Shown here in pieces: positions 17,703-26,060 of a stretch of 64,000 nt of DNA. Origin of the DNA: Planctomycetota bacterium (lineage in GTDB: Bacteria > Planctomycetota > MHYJ01 > JACQXL01); assembly GCA_016235865.1 (NCBI GenBank), contig JACRIK010000001.1, positions 124,001 through 188,000 on the forward strand, given 5' to 3'. The position numbers and the translations under genes are program-made. The stretch's first letter is position 1. Each line of letters begins with the position of its first letter. Below the pieces are notes generated by a model. That model did no database searches. It saw only the letters and a program-made list of their open reading frames with translations, and was not told where the DNA came from.

Positions 17703-19298
17703 TTACTCTTCTCTAAAGTAATTGATCAGCGATAAGGCAATCCAGACCAGGATAAACCCGCTATAAATCCAGAGGCAGAACTTGGGGAAGAAGTATCCGT
17801 ATTGGACATACCAGGTCAGCTTTGTTTCCCGGGGGACCTCACTGCGGATGATGCCGGAGGCGAGATATCCGATTTCCGCTTCAATCTTACCGGATGGGTG
17901 GATAATCTGCGAGATGCCCAGGGCGGTCGGCCGGACAATGGCGCGCCGGGTCTCTATGGCCCGGAACGGCGCGATGGTGGCGTGAATCTTGTGGGACAGT
18001 CCGGCCCAGCCGCTGACCTCCAGGGTCGGCGCCACGAATACCTCGACATCGTGCGCCACGACCAGCCAGCGGGAGATCCGGGTAAATCCGGATTCATAGC
18101 AGATGAAGATGCCGATTTTACCGAGCGGTGTGTCAAAGGCGCCCCATTTGTCGCCCGGAATGACCACGGTTTCCAGCAGCGGCACCGGCACGCGCTTGGC
18201 ATACTTGCCGATGACCTGGCCGTCCGGTCCCATCAAGGCCGCGTAATTGTGCACCCGGACCTGCTCCTCGGCCCGTTCAATGGTGCCGAAGACCAGATAG
18301 ATTTTCTTTTCCCTGATAAATGACTCTAATTTGCCCCGTTTGATTGGGTCATCAAGGATGTCATTTACCAACGCTTCGGGCCAGGCCACTAAAGCTTCTT
18401 GCTTGCCGTCCAGCGCCTGAGCGGTGCTGGTGATATAGGTGTCAAGCGAGTCGCGGCTGATTCCTTCCTGGACGACTACTACCGGAATCTCCTTTTGCGC
18501 CGCAGGCCGATATTGCTTGGGCAAATACGACTCCCGGGTTATCCCGTAGACCAGAATGACGGCCAGTATCAGGACCGCAAGAGCCGGATGCAGGAAACTC
18601 CATTTGAGTTTGCGGATGTATTTCAGGAAGAACCAGGCCAGCAGGGCGTTGACCGTGACAATCAGGAAGGTCAGGCCGTAGACGCCGATGAGGTCGCAGA
18701 CCTGAATCAGGGTCAGGTAGGGCGACTGGGAATAGCCCAGGCTCAGCCAGGAGAACTTGAGCGAATAACTCTCGGAGCGGAAAAATTCTATGCCGGTCCA
18801 GAAGAACGGGATTAATGGGAAAGAACGGCGCAGTCCGATTTTCGAGGCGGCCAGCCAAACCGAGACGCTGAAGACCGCCAGGTAGAGAGAAAGGATATTG
18901 GCGACTAATATGCCGAAATCAAATATGGCGACTAAGAACGAAAGCGAGACGGTATAAAACACCACGCCGGTAATCAGGCCGCAGATGCCGGCCGTGCGCT
19001 GGTTGGGCGAGGTATAGATGGCAATCAGCAGAGGCACCAGCGCCACCCAGCCCAACAGGCCAAAACTCAGGGGCGGGAAGGAAATTATCAGGAGCAGTCC
19101 GGAAATACCGGCCAGGATAAACCGGAACCATTTGGTGCGGTAGAGCAGGCGGACGCCCAGGTAATTAAGGGTCTTGTTGTCCGTATGTTTTATGGCCTGC
19201 TCATACTGAGGCGGCTTGGCCTGGACCGCCGGCTCTTTGACTGCCCCGGAATGCGATTCGGGCTGCTTGGATGATTCTGGTTTGGTATCAGTAGCCAT
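17703..19298 (-). CDS. lnt: Apolipoprotein N-acyltransferase
   Basis: It adds the third acyl chain to the N-terminal Cys of lipoproteins at the outer face of the inner membrane. An unusual hydrophilic N-terminal extension of about 55 residues precedes the multi-helix domain (ISGLLLIISFPPLSFGLLGW, typical of Lnt). A C-terminal nitrilase-fold domain follows, with catalytic Glu in AWPEALVND, Lys in YAKRVPVP and Cys in FICYESG. Conserved RAIETRRAIVRPTALGIS is also present. Its presence implies an outer membrane and agrees with the several lipobox proteins here. The start fits a promoter that places the transcript start on this ATG. It is convergent with the kinase gene, 6 bp apart. Confidence 0.93.
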   Translation of the reverse strand: MATDTKPESSKQPESHSGAVKEPAVQAKPPQYEQAIKHTDNKTLNYLGVRLLYRTKWFRFILAGISGLLLIISFPPLSFGLLGWVALVPLLIAIYTSPNQRTAGICGLITGVVFYTVSLSFLVAIFDFGILVANILSLYLAVFSVSVWLAASKIGLRRSFPLIPFFWTGIEFFRSESYSLKFSWLSLGYSQSPYLTLIQVCDLIGVYGLTFLIVTVNALLAWFFLKYIRKLKWSFLHPALAVLILAVILVYGITRESYLPKQYRPAAQKEIPVVVVQEGISRDSLDTYITSTAQALDGKQEALVAWPEALVNDILDDPIKRGKLESFIREKKIYLVFGTIERAEEQVRVHNYAALMGPDGQVIGKYAKRVPVPLLETVVIPGDKWGAFDTPLGKIGIFICYESGFTRISRWLVVAHDVEVFVAPTLEVSGWAGLSHKIHATIAPFRAIETRRAIVRPTALGISQIIHPSGKIEAEIGYLASGIIRSEVPRETKLTWYVQYGYFFPKFCLWIYSGFILVWIALSLINYFREE

Positions 19299-19304
19299 AT
19301 CATT

Positions 19305-19333
19305 ATTATAGTATACTTAGAGCAATATTGCAA
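19305..19333 (-). promoter_or_regulatory. lnt promoter, leaderless
   Basis: TTGCAA (19333-19328), 17 bp, perfect TATAAT (19310-19305), and the ATG at 19298 seven bases on. It is back to back with the promoter of the divergent gene (19341). Confidence 0.75.
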
Positions 19334-19340
19334 TTAATTA

Positions 19341-19369
19341 TTGACGGCAACAAATCAGGATGGTAATAA
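19341..19369 (+). promoter_or_regulatory. Promoter of the DUF4190-like gene
   Basis: TTGACG (19341-19346), 17 bp, TAATAA (19364-19369); the ATG is at 19379, 38 nt from the -35 start. Confidence 0.6.
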
Positions 19370-19378
19370 GTCAACTAT

Positions 19379-20377
19379 ATGGTGTTAGATGAAAATACCG
19401 GCCTGCAGGCGCCAATCAATCCGCCTAATAACAAGTCAAACCCCAAGAATTCACGCCTGGCCAAGGTTACTTTTATATTGGGGTTAATCGGGATTGTGCT
19501 TCTGGCTCTATCGTTTGTCGCACCGGCTTTAATCATACCAGCCCGGAGATCAATGGACAATTATTTTATACTTATGGCAATCGTCGGAATTACTGCGCTC
19601 TTGGGGCTTTTACTGGCGCTGGTCAGCATAATCATGGGAATAATCTCACTAATCATGATTAGGAAAAGCAAGGGTATGTTGCGAGGCAAGGGCTGGGCCA
19701 TCAGCGGATTACTGATGGGACTGATTCCGTTACTTTTGATTGGCGGGCTTATCATTTATGGTTTTGTCATGGCTGCATCAGCCAGCCGTTCGTATTCGGC
19801 CAAACCGTTTGACCCGTCCCAATACAAAGGCGCCACCGGCTCGATTGTCCTGCCGTATAAAGGCGAATCAGTATTGACACTGTATGGAAAAGGGGAGAGT
19901 ATCAGGTTAACCACTGCCGACGGGACAATTAAAACGCCGGTGGGTGACTATACGGTTTCGTCATACGAGGCCAGCGGCCAGGATGAGAAAAATACCAAAT
20001 GGACCGCCAGTAGCTACCCGCGCAGTAGCCGTGTAGTAGTTAAGGACGGGACTCCCGCCCACTTGGCAATCGGGCCGCCATTTATGGCTTCAGTTGATGT
20101 CAAAAGCGGACCAGGCAACCAGGTATCAATGACCTTTAATCTGAAGGATAATGCCGGCAATTCATTTACGATTTATAATAGCGAGCCGTCCTTCCAGGTC
20201 ATCTCCCAATCAGGCGATACGCTCTGGCAGGGCAAGTTCCAGTTCGGCTGAGGCGGCACCTGCGCGTATTCCGGGAGAATACCAGACAATGTCAAGGGCG
20301 AGGTGACTGTTCGCCCAGCGCTTAAAAAGGGGCCGTTTGAGATAACGATTAAAGATACCAACTGGCTCAGGGAATAG
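19379..20377 (+). CDS. DUF4190-like membrane protein with an in-frame TGA (possible selenoprotein)
   Basis: The uninterrupted part is 290 residues: a Pro/Asn-rich cytosolic start, three hydrophobic helices (ILGLIGIVLLALSFVAPAL, FILMAIVGITALLGLLLALV, GLIPLLLIGGLIIYGFVMA) of DUF4190 type, and a soluble domain beginning KGATGSIVLPYKGESVL. A TGA at 20249-20251 interrupts FQFG-stop-GGTCAYSGRIP. The same frame then runs 41 codons that look like the natural end of the domain (GEVTVRPALKKGPFEITIKD) to a TAG at 20377, 8 bp before the convergent neighbour. A 6-bp hairpin, GTATTC-CGGGA-GAATAC, sits 14 nt after the TGA, within the accepted geometry for bacterial SECIS elements. Either selenocysteine, or a recent nonsense mutation leaving a 290-aa product. 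Confidence 0.6.
20266..20282 (+). promoter_or_regulatory. Candidate SECIS-like hairpin after the in-frame TGA
   Basis: The stem GTATTC/GAATAC is perfect, with a 5-nt loop CGGGA carrying G at loop position 2. The loop starts 20 nt after the TGA, inside the 16-37 nt window usually required. The stem is short, so chance is possible. Confidence 0.35.
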
Positions 20378-20385
20378 GCGATTTA

Positions 20386-20817
20386 CTAAGCAGGGGAGGA
20401 CGACACTTCGGAGGACCGACCTTTTCTGGGCGTCCTGATGATATTAGATTTAACCAGCGAGATAAAATTCTGGCCGCTTATCAGGCCTAATTCCAGTTGA
20501 TATTCCATATCAGGCAGCACGATCAGATAATAATTACCCTGAACATTGCCAAGGTGCTCCGGCCTCGGTAACTCGATATCAGAGAATTCTTTCCGGAACA
20601 GGTTATGCGTCCTGAGAAGCCATTTGACCGCGGCGGGCTTTAGGTCGCGCAGCCTGAATATTTCCGGCACCATCTGGGTAGAGAGTTCCCAGTAGGCAAA
20701 GATGCATTCCGGGTCGCGAATTAAGGCGACCAGCACCGCCTGATTATAGGTGTCCGGCAGCGGCGGGCCGTAGTCCAGATAGATTGACGCCTGGTCCGGC
20801 TCAATATGTTTTTCCAT
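20386..20817 (-). CDS. DUF4912 domain protein
   Basis: A 143-aa protein with the DUF4912 hallmarks: a Tyr/Pro-rich start (YLDYGPPLPDTYNQ), VALIRDPECIFAYWELS and a C-terminal YYLIVLPDMEYQLELGLISG. The fold is thought to be a carbohydrate-binding-like sandwich. DUF4912 genes often neighbour GH57 and glycogen genes, as here. The ATG lies two bases after the GH57 stop without its own Shine-Dalgarno, so translation is coupled. The function is unknown; a role in alpha-glucan metabolism is an inference from context. The frame extends 14 codons upstream, but that overlaps GH57. Confidence 0.85.
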   Translation of the reverse strand: MEKHIEPDQASIYLDYGPPLPDTYNQAVLVALIRDPECIFAYWELSTQMVPEIFRLRDLKPAAVKWLLRTHNLFRKEFSDIELPRPEHLGNVQGNYYLIVLPDMEYQLELGLISGQNFISLVKSNIIRTPRKGRSSEVSSSPA

Positions 20818-20819
20818 AC

Positions 20820-22970
20820 TTAGATGAATTTGACTCTCTTGGCAATCCGGACCTGCCACTTCTCCTGAGGTTTAAGATGGATTTCCCAGCCAGGCAATAT
20901 TACGGATGACTGGTAAACCAGTTCAAAGCCGCCTTCGGACTGAGAAACGGTCTGGATCGGGAAATACCATATCCGGGACGGTTTAGTCAAGTCAAATGAG
21001 ATGTCTATTTTCTGGAATAAATCCTGGATGCCGAATATTTTCTCATTAGCGGCCTCGCCCTGGCTGATGAGCGGCCCGAGGTTTTTATTACGGCTGCTAT
21101 AGTAGAACCGGTCATGGGCATTGCCGGCTAACATCGAAAGATTAAACTCCACGGCAAACACGGCCTCAATCGGTTCCGGGCCGGTATTGGTTATTTCATA
21201 GTCCATCTGCAGGGATTTAGGGTCGTCGAAAGCAAAGGAGATATTTTTACTTACCTGTACTGGATATGATTTGCCGGCTTGTCGGACGAATCCGTCACGC
21301 GCGAACTTTATTGCGGCTTTCTTTAATGGGATTGAGGTTTTATACTCACCTGACAGGAAATCGCCTTGTTCCGCATAGTGGCAGCGGGCAAAACCATCCA
21401 GCGAAGTGTCTTTAGCGATAAAATGGTCCAGGCAGCTCTGCCTCGGGTAGTTGTCGTAATAGAGCAGGTTTTCCAGCCCCTTGGTCTTACTGATAACCAG
21501 GTCGTGGATGGTAGCGACATTGGTAACCGAGTTCTGTGCCTGGGCTTCAAGGATTTTCTTATGGTATGATTCCTGCCGGCGCCTGATGGTGGCGAGCGGA
21601 TTAAATCTCTTGGGGATGACATCAAGTTCGTAGAGCGCGCCGCCCTGGGCCGGCTTGAAATAGCAGTTAAGGAACTCGTTGGAATAGCGGATTTCCGGAT
21701 AGCCGTCATAGTCTAGGTCGGCGATCTCAAGTAAGACGTTATCGTGGTTCTGTGCTTTGCCGTTCGGTTTGGCAGGCGCAATCTGACGCAGTAGCTCTTC
21801 AGCCGCAATCAGGTGGTTATACATCGCGTGCCTGAGGTGGGGGAGATAGAACCCGCCGAATACGCCGTGCCAAAAGGCGTCATTGCCCTGGCCCCGGTAG
21901 AGTTCCAGTTGCGCCGGTGGCAGCGCGGCCTGCGACTTTTTATCCGGTTTCTTATCCGATAGCGATGCCAGCACCTGGCTCACCTGCATCATTTTTGAAT
22001 ACATCAGGTTGATTTCCGGATACTTGACGAAGAAGTTGCGCCAGAATCCGCCCGGATTCAGGGCGAATTCCGAAGGCGGCAGATGTTGTTTATAATCTTC
22101 ATAGACCATTGAGGCCTCGTTTGACAGAACCCATTCGGTCATCTCGCGGTATGAGCCGGCCGGGATGTAGGCCTTGCCGACCGGCCTTGCCTTGTCAATC
22201 ACCTCTGAAAAGGTGGTGATATTAATCCAGGGATTGGCGTTTAATGACTGCAGAAAGCGTTCCAACCAATTATTACCGTAGCAGTGCTCGTAGGTCTTGG
22301 GCCAGAGCCCGAATTTTTCGCCGTCGTCCGCATAGCAGATAACCGCGTTTGCGGATTTATTATTATGGTTAAACTGCGCCAGGTAGTTTATGCTCTCCTG
22401 CGGTTCTTTAAACGGAATGGAGTAGCGCAGTTTTTCCGGGATCGGGAAGATTCCCAGCGTATGTCCCTGGTCTTCGGTAATAAAGTAGCCGGTGAGTTCT
22501 TTGGATAAGAATCCGGCAGTCCTGAAATGGAAATCGTCCAGGATGGTGAATTCCACGCCGGCCTGAGCCAGAGGCTTAGTCAACGACTGTTCCCAGGCCC
22601 GTTCAGCCAGCCAGATACCGCGCGGGCGTTTGCCAAAGAGTTTGGCCAGATAATCGCTAAAGGCGGTAATCTGGCCGATTTTGTCGCGGTCCGTCAGCAT
22701 GGTCAGGATTGGCTCATAGAAACCGCCCCCGATAATCTCCACTCGATCCTCCGAAACCATTTTCTGTAGGCGGCTGATGAACCTGGGATGGGTTCGCTCA
22801 AGGTATTGCAGCAGGGGACCGGTATAGTGGATGCAAAACCTGATTTGGGGGAACCGGTCCATCACGTCAATAAACGGCGCGTAGGCCTGTTTGTAGGCGG
22901 ATTCCATCACCTCGTCAAAATTACCCACCGGCTGGTGGTTGTGGACGCAGAAGATAAAGTTCACAGGCAT
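20820..22970 (-). CDS. GH57 alpha-glucanotransferase/amylase
   Basis: A glycoside hydrolase family 57 enzyme acting on alpha-1,4-glucans. It has HNHQPVGNFDE at the N-terminus, the nucleophile Glu in WLAERAWE near residue 125, and the acid/base Asp in YADDGEKFGLWPKT near residue 215. A C-terminal beta-sandwich region of about 300 residues follows, as in the 4-alpha-glucanotransferase of Thermococcus. No signal peptide is visible, so glycogen or maltodextrin processing in the cytosol is likely. The start at 22970 (MPVNFIF) was chosen; 20 further codons are open but lie in a dispersed repeat. It forms a unit with the DUF4912 gene. Confidence 0.9.
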   Translation of the reverse strand: MPVNFIFCVHNHQPVGNFDEVMESAYKQAYAPFIDVMDRFPQIRFCIHYTGPLLQYLERTHPRFISRLQKMVSEDRVEIIGGGFYEPILTMLTDRDKIGQITAFSDYLAKLFGKRPRGIWLAERAWEQSLTKPLAQAGVEFTILDDFHFRTAGFLSKELTGYFITEDQGHTLGIFPIPEKLRYSIPFKEPQESINYLAQFNHNNKSANAVICYADDGEKFGLWPKTYEHCYGNNWLERFLQSLNANPWINITTFSEVIDKARPVGKAYIPAGSYREMTEWVLSNEASMVYEDYKQHLPPSEFALNPGGFWRNFFVKYPEINLMYSKMMQVSQVLASLSDKKPDKKSQAALPPAQLELYRGQGNDAFWHGVFGGFYLPHLRHAMYNHLIAAEELLRQIAPAKPNGKAQNHDNVLLEIADLDYDGYPEIRYSNEFLNCYFKPAQGGALYELDVIPKRFNPLATIRRRQESYHKKILEAQAQNSVTNVATIHDLVISKTKGLENLLYYDNYPRQSCLDHFIAKDTSLDGFARCHYAEQGDFLSGEYKTSIPLKKAAIKFARDGFVRQAGKSYPVQVSKNISFAFDDPKSLQMDYEITNTGPEPIEAVFAVEFNLSMLAGNAHDRFYYSSRNKNLGPLISQGEAANEKIFGIQDLFQKIDISFDLTKPSRIWYFPIQTVSQSEGGFELVYQSSVILPGWEIHLKPQEKWQVRIAKRVKFI

Positions 22971-23014
22971 AGAATAATTATAATAACATAAGAGAAGCGT
23001 GGGAGCAAGAAAAA

Positions 23015-23100
23015 TCTGCCACAAAGGCACAAAGACACTAAAATATATTGATAGATTGTTTTCTTCGTGCCTTGGTGTCTTCGTGGCAAGTTTTACACTT
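23015..23100. repeat. Dispersed CCACAAAGGCAC.../...TCTTCGTGGC inverted repeat
   Basis: GCCACAAAGGCACAAAGACAC and the facing TTGGTGTCTTCGTGGC form a long imperfect hairpin in the gap before the GH57 gene. Related half-elements end at 29072 and 63747 (TTTGTGGTGAAGATT). Confidence 0.7.
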
Positions 23101-23134
23101 TCCTATACTACAAGAAATGAGTGGATAAGAGCAT

Positions 23135-23860
23135 CTAATCAGCCACGCGCCATCTTCGGCCGGCCGGGCCGTCTACTCCGGCGGGATTTACTCCCGGCCA
23201 GTCCAGTCCGCCGGTTGCCGTGGTTTTCCACGGACCGGTAGTCAACCCGGTATCAGTGGCAAAAACCGTGCCCGCCTCATTGACAATAAGCGAGTTGACT
23301 CCGCTGGTCCCATAAACATCGGGCGCAGCCATGAAACCGTACCGGTTATTATTGCAGGCCGGAATAGTATTGGTTCCAACGGTATTGACTCTATAGGCGG
23401 TACCGCCCGGCGCATCAAGGGTCATAGCCCGGAACCAATAGCCGGATTTTGTTCCGGTCAAAACAGAGGTCCAGACTTCCACCTGAATGCCTCCAAACGG
23501 CAGAATCCCTCCGGTTAAATCGGCCGGAACCGCATCAGCCTTGGCTACATCAATCGGAATAAAGGCGACTTTATTGACGTTATCTGCGCGGAACATCCGG
23601 TGTATGCAGGAGACGTCATATGTCCAAAAATCCTTAATGGCATTTCCGTCGGCGTCCTGCTGCGACCACATTGATTCGGCATTGGTCAGCAGCCGCAATG
23701 ATGCGACAGCAGAATTCTCATTGGCAGAAATACGGCCGGTCAGGAGATTGGGAATTGCAATCGCCGCAATCACGGCGATAATGGCGATAACAATCATCAG
23801 TTCTATGAGGGTAAATCCGTGCTTATCCTGAACCAAACCGGTTTGAGATTTGTTATACAT
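23135..23860 (-). CDS. Type IV prepilin-like / major pseudopilin, second of two
   Basis: A leader of about 14 residues ends in Lys-His-Gly, then FTLIELMIVIAIIAVIAAIAIPNLL: the prepilin peptidase site G/F with Glu at +5, as in PilA/GspG-type pilins. The globular part (about 200 residues) includes ANENSAVASLRLLTNAESMW and a Trp-rich C-terminus (WKTTATGGLDWPGVNP) shared with the neighbouring pilin at 23935. The start at 23860 has GGAG nearby. The 241-aa length, with large C-terminal domain, is more like Planctomycetota DUF1559/GspG-type pseudopilins than classical pilin. It is downstream of its paralogue and likely shares the sigma-54 promoter, with a hairpin in between. Confidence 0.9.
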   Translation of the reverse strand: MYNKSQTGLVQDKHGFTLIELMIVIAIIAVIAAIAIPNLLTGRISANENSAVASLRLLTNAESMWSQQDADGNAIKDFWTYDVSCIHRMFRADNVNKVAFIPIDVAKADAVPADLTGGILPFGGIQVEVWTSVLTGTKSGYWFRAMTLDAPGGTAYRVNTVGTNTIPACNNNRYGFMAAPDVYGTSGVNSLIVNEAGTVFATDTGLTTGPWKTTATGGLDWPGVNPAGVDGPAGRRWRVAD

Positions 23861-23876
23861 AAATCTCCATTTGGTG

Positions 23877-23916
23877 TAAAGGGCGCCCCGATTTGCCGTC
23901 GGGACGCCCTTTTTCA
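23877..23916 (-). terminator. Hairpin between the two prepilin genes (attenuator-like)
   Basis: On the minus strand GGGCG-T-CCCGA faces TCGGG-G-CGCCC, followed by only TTTA; on the plus strand it ends in TTTTT. Between co-oriented genes this suggests partial termination, giving more of the first prepilin than the second, or mRNA end protection. Confidence 0.55.
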
Positions 23917-23934
23917 AATACGTACCGGGTAGTT

Positions 23935-24645
23935 TTAGTCAGCCACGCGCCAGTTCCTGCCGCCGGGTCCAGCTGTACCAGTTGGATTTACGCTGGGCCA
24001 GTTTAAGCCGCCAGCTGCTGTGGTTAGCCATCTATTGGCTTGTCCACCGGTATCATTGGCATAGATGGTGCCTTCCTGGTTCACGATAAACGAGTTAATT
24101 CCGCTTGTGCCATAGGCATCCGGAGCCGCCATAAAACCAAATCGGCTGTTGTTACAAGATACTAATGCTGCTCCTCCTACTCCGACATTATTCACGTTAT
24201 AAAGATCTACGGCAACTGAACCATTTGTCAACGCCTGGAACCAGAAGCCGGATTTCACGGTGCTAACAATGGCTGTCGGAGTTGCCGATGACCAGTCCTC
24301 CATAAGCGGGCCGGTGGCACCAAACACATCATCAACCACTTCAGCATTGTCGGCCTTGGCCAAATCTATGGGGATAAAGGCCACTTTGGTTGAGCCATCC
24401 GCGCGATACATACGATGCATACAGGAGACATCGCGGGTCCAGTAATCCTTTATGCCATTACCGTCAGCGTCCTGTTGCAGCCAGACCGCTTCCGATGAGG
24501 TTATCAATTTTAGGGCTGCTACCGCAGAATTCTCATTGGCCGACATACGGCCGCTGAGCAGGTTCGGAATCGCGATAGCCGCGATAATCGCGATGATAGC
24601 AATAACTATCATCAGTTCAATCAAGGTAAAACCTTGTTTACGCAT
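23935..24645 (-). CDS. Type IV prepilin-like / major pseudopilin, first of two
   Basis: The protein starts MRKQG/FTLIELMIVIAI: a five-residue leader, the G/F prepilin peptidase site and Glu at +5. The long hydrophobic helix is followed by a globular domain with LQQDADGNGIKDYW, MHRMYRAD and FGFMAAPDAYGTSGINSFIVN, about 60 per cent similar by eye to the neighbour at 23135. AAAGGAG is 6 nt before this ATG, making it the true start; a frame extension to 24708 runs through the leader palindrome. Transcription probably starts at the sigma-54 promoter at 24944, giving a leader of about 270 nt. Pili or a type II secretion pseudopilus are both possible. Confidence 0.92.
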   Translation of the reverse strand: MRKQGFTLIELMIVIAIIAIIAAIAIPNLLSGRMSANENSAVAALKLITSSEAVWLQQDADGNGIKDYWTRDVSCMHRMYRADGSTKVAFIPIDLAKADNAEVVDDVFGATGPLMEDWSSATPTAIVSTVKSGFWFQALTNGSVAVDLYNVNNVGVGGAALVSCNNSRFGFMAAPDAYGTSGINSFIVNQEGTIYANDTGGQANRWLTTAAGGLNWPSVNPTGTAGPGGRNWRVAD

Positions 24646-24661
24646 AGTTTTTACTCCTTTA

Positions 24662-24681
24662 GAGTCAGTAATTACTGACTC
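24662..24681. promoter_or_regulatory. Perfect 20-bp palindrome before the pilin RBS
   Basis: GAGTCAGTAA/TTACTGACTC is a perfect, loopless palindrome five bases upstream of the AAAGGAG of the first prepilin. In RNA it can only form a tight hairpin next to the RBS; in DNA it suits a dimeric regulator. Confidence 0.65.
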
Positions 24682-24684
24682 TTC

Positions 24685-24860
24685 TGGCCCCGAAGTATTC
24701 GGGACCATTGTTTATAATGTTAGTGGTCCCGCCCGTACGGGTCGGGTCCAGCAACAACATAGATATCACTACTCTCTATGCCTTCTATGTCCCGACACCT
24801 TTCGTCGGGATAAGAGATTGTAACGCCCATACGGGCTGACAATCTCTAATAAGTTAGGTT
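24685..24860 (-). ncRNA. Structured 5' leader of the prepilin mRNA
   Basis: The leader contains several strong hairpins in succession: AGAGATTGTCAG/..TTACAATCTCT, TCCCGAC-GAAAGG-TGTCGGGA, and GGACCCG/CGGGACC-type stems. Some arms resemble the genome's dispersed GTCCC/GGGAC palindromes, so part may be repeat insertion. No riboswitch class is recognised. Confidence 0.4.
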
Positions 24861-24928
24861 CTCTCACCTCCTCTCCTAATTATAGAAGCCACAGATACAT
24901 AGTGCATCTGTTTTGTTTATCATTTATG

Positions 24929-24944
24929 TGCAATTATTATGCCA
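24929..24944 (-). promoter_or_regulatory. Sigma-54 (-24/-12) promoter of the prepilin genes
   Basis: On the minus strand TGGCAT-AATAA-TTGCA matches the consensus, preceded by TTT. The start would be near 24917. Sigma-54 control of major pilins by PilR-type activators is well known. Confidence 0.85.
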
Positions 24945-25078
24945 AAACCAGCCGATTTGTCAATTAATAGTGATATTTTTATAAGGTTTTTATTATCATA
25001 TTGATATAGCAATATTATTTTACAGCTTATGGCGGACAGTATAAGGTTAAGCAGTCTCTATGACTAAAATATGGTACA

Positions 25079-25098
25079 AAGTGACAATTTTTGTCACT
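25079..25098. promoter_or_regulatory. Palindromic enhancer (UAS) upstream of the pilin sigma-54 promoter
   Basis: AAGTGACA-ATTTT-TGTCACT is the centre of a palindrome whose midpoint is 145 bp upstream of the -24 box. The same sequence stands at 61023-61042, 147 bp from another sigma-54 promoter. Further GGACA half-sites follow at 25103-25117. Confidence 0.75.
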
Positions 25099-25148
25099 AA
25101 TAGGACAAATTTGGACACCACCTATAATTTAGCAATCTGTCAAGATAT

Positions 25149-25874
25149 TTATATCAATAAGCGTCGTAACTCGTCAATATGGCCGATTACGGCATCGGGC
25201 TGATAATCGCCTTCAGACGGCGGGACAATTCTATACGGCTCATATTGCCTGGTCTGAATCGCCTGCATGCCGATGCGCTTTGCCCCCTGGATATCATCCA
25301 GCCAGGTATCGCCCACATAGATGCATTGCTTGGCGGCCAGGTTCAGGCGCTTAAGCATCGTGGCAAAGGGAAGCGGATGCGGCTTGACATAACCGACCTC
25401 GCCGGAAACCACTATCGTCTCGAATCTATCCGTCAGTCCAATCTTGGTCAGAGAATCCCTAATACATCTGCCGCAGGGATAGTTGGAAACCAGGCCCAGG
25501 CGGTAATATTGGAACAGGTCATCGAGCAATGGCCGGACATTACCGGGCAGTTCCACCACCTGCAAAAATGTATTATATCTGGCATCGGTCAGGGTGGTTA
25601 TCTGTTCCTCTGAAGCCGTGGTGTTGTAGAGTTCCCGGATTAACTCAATCGCGATGCTTCGTAAATCGTTCTCTTTGAAGCCGTTTTGATAAGGGGCGGC
25701 AAACTGCCGGTCCCGGATAGCGGCCATGCGCTCCAGGTCGCAAGACCCGAACATCCGGATTAGCGCCTGCTCCCGGGCGTCGTTGAATGATTTAATCTGC
25801 CGCGGGCCGAATTCCACCAGCGTATTGCCCAAATCAAAAACAATCGCCTTTATATCAGCTAAAATAAGTGGCAT
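25149..25874 (-). CDS. HAD-superfamily phosphatase
   Basis: A HAD hydrolase with the nucleophile Asp in IVFDLGNTLVE (Asp-x-x-x-Thr), motif II in LGLVSNYPCG, and motifs III/IV in KPHPLPFATML and VGDTWLDDIQGAKRIGM. A helical cap lies between motifs I and II (C1-type). It hydrolyses a small phosphorylated metabolite; subfamilies with this layout include phosphoglycolate and beta-phosphoglucomutase-like enzymes, and the substrate is not evident. The start at 25874 (MPLILADIKAIVFD) is favoured over an open stretch of 15 hydrophobic codons upstream. No Shine-Dalgarno is visible. Confidence 0.85.
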   Translation of the reverse strand: MPLILADIKAIVFDLGNTLVEFGPRQIKSFNDAREQALIRMFGSCDLERMAAIRDRQFAAPYQNGFKENDLRSIAIELIRELYNTTASEEQITTLTDARYNTFLQVVELPGNVRPLLDDLFQYYRLGLVSNYPCGRCIRDSLTKIGLTDRFETIVVSGEVGYVKPHPLPFATMLKRLNLAAKQCIYVGDTWLDDIQGAKRIGMQAIQTRQYEPYRIVPPSEGDYQPDAVIGHIDELRRLLI

Positions 25875-25929
25875 ATTTATTTTATAACATATCAACAAAT
25901 AATATACAATGTTAATCATGATGTTCCAA

Positions 25930-26060
25930 AAATGTCATTCCCGCGAAAGCGGGAATCCAGTAATCCCCAAGCGGTCTGGATTCGCTTCGCGGTCTCTGCT
26001 GAGTTCCGTGTCCCGCCCAGAGGCGAGGCCCGCCAGAGGCGGCAAGCACGGAATGACAGG
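25930..26060. repeat. Dispersed CATTCCCGCGAAAGCGGGAATCC element
   Basis: A TGTCATTCCCGC/GCGGGAATCC hairpin starts the element, and CGGAATGACAGG ends it in inverted orientation. A sister copy (GGATTCCTGC...GCAGGAATGACAG) lies at 61249-61300. Its inside carries GCGGTCTCTGCTGAGTTCC, shared with 31650-31680. It is a composite intergenic repeat. Confidence 0.75.

Noticed and set aside
19379-20377. Alternative genetic code with TGA as an amino acid
   Set aside because: Clear genes such as the radical SAM gene at 364 end in TGA at family-typical lengths.
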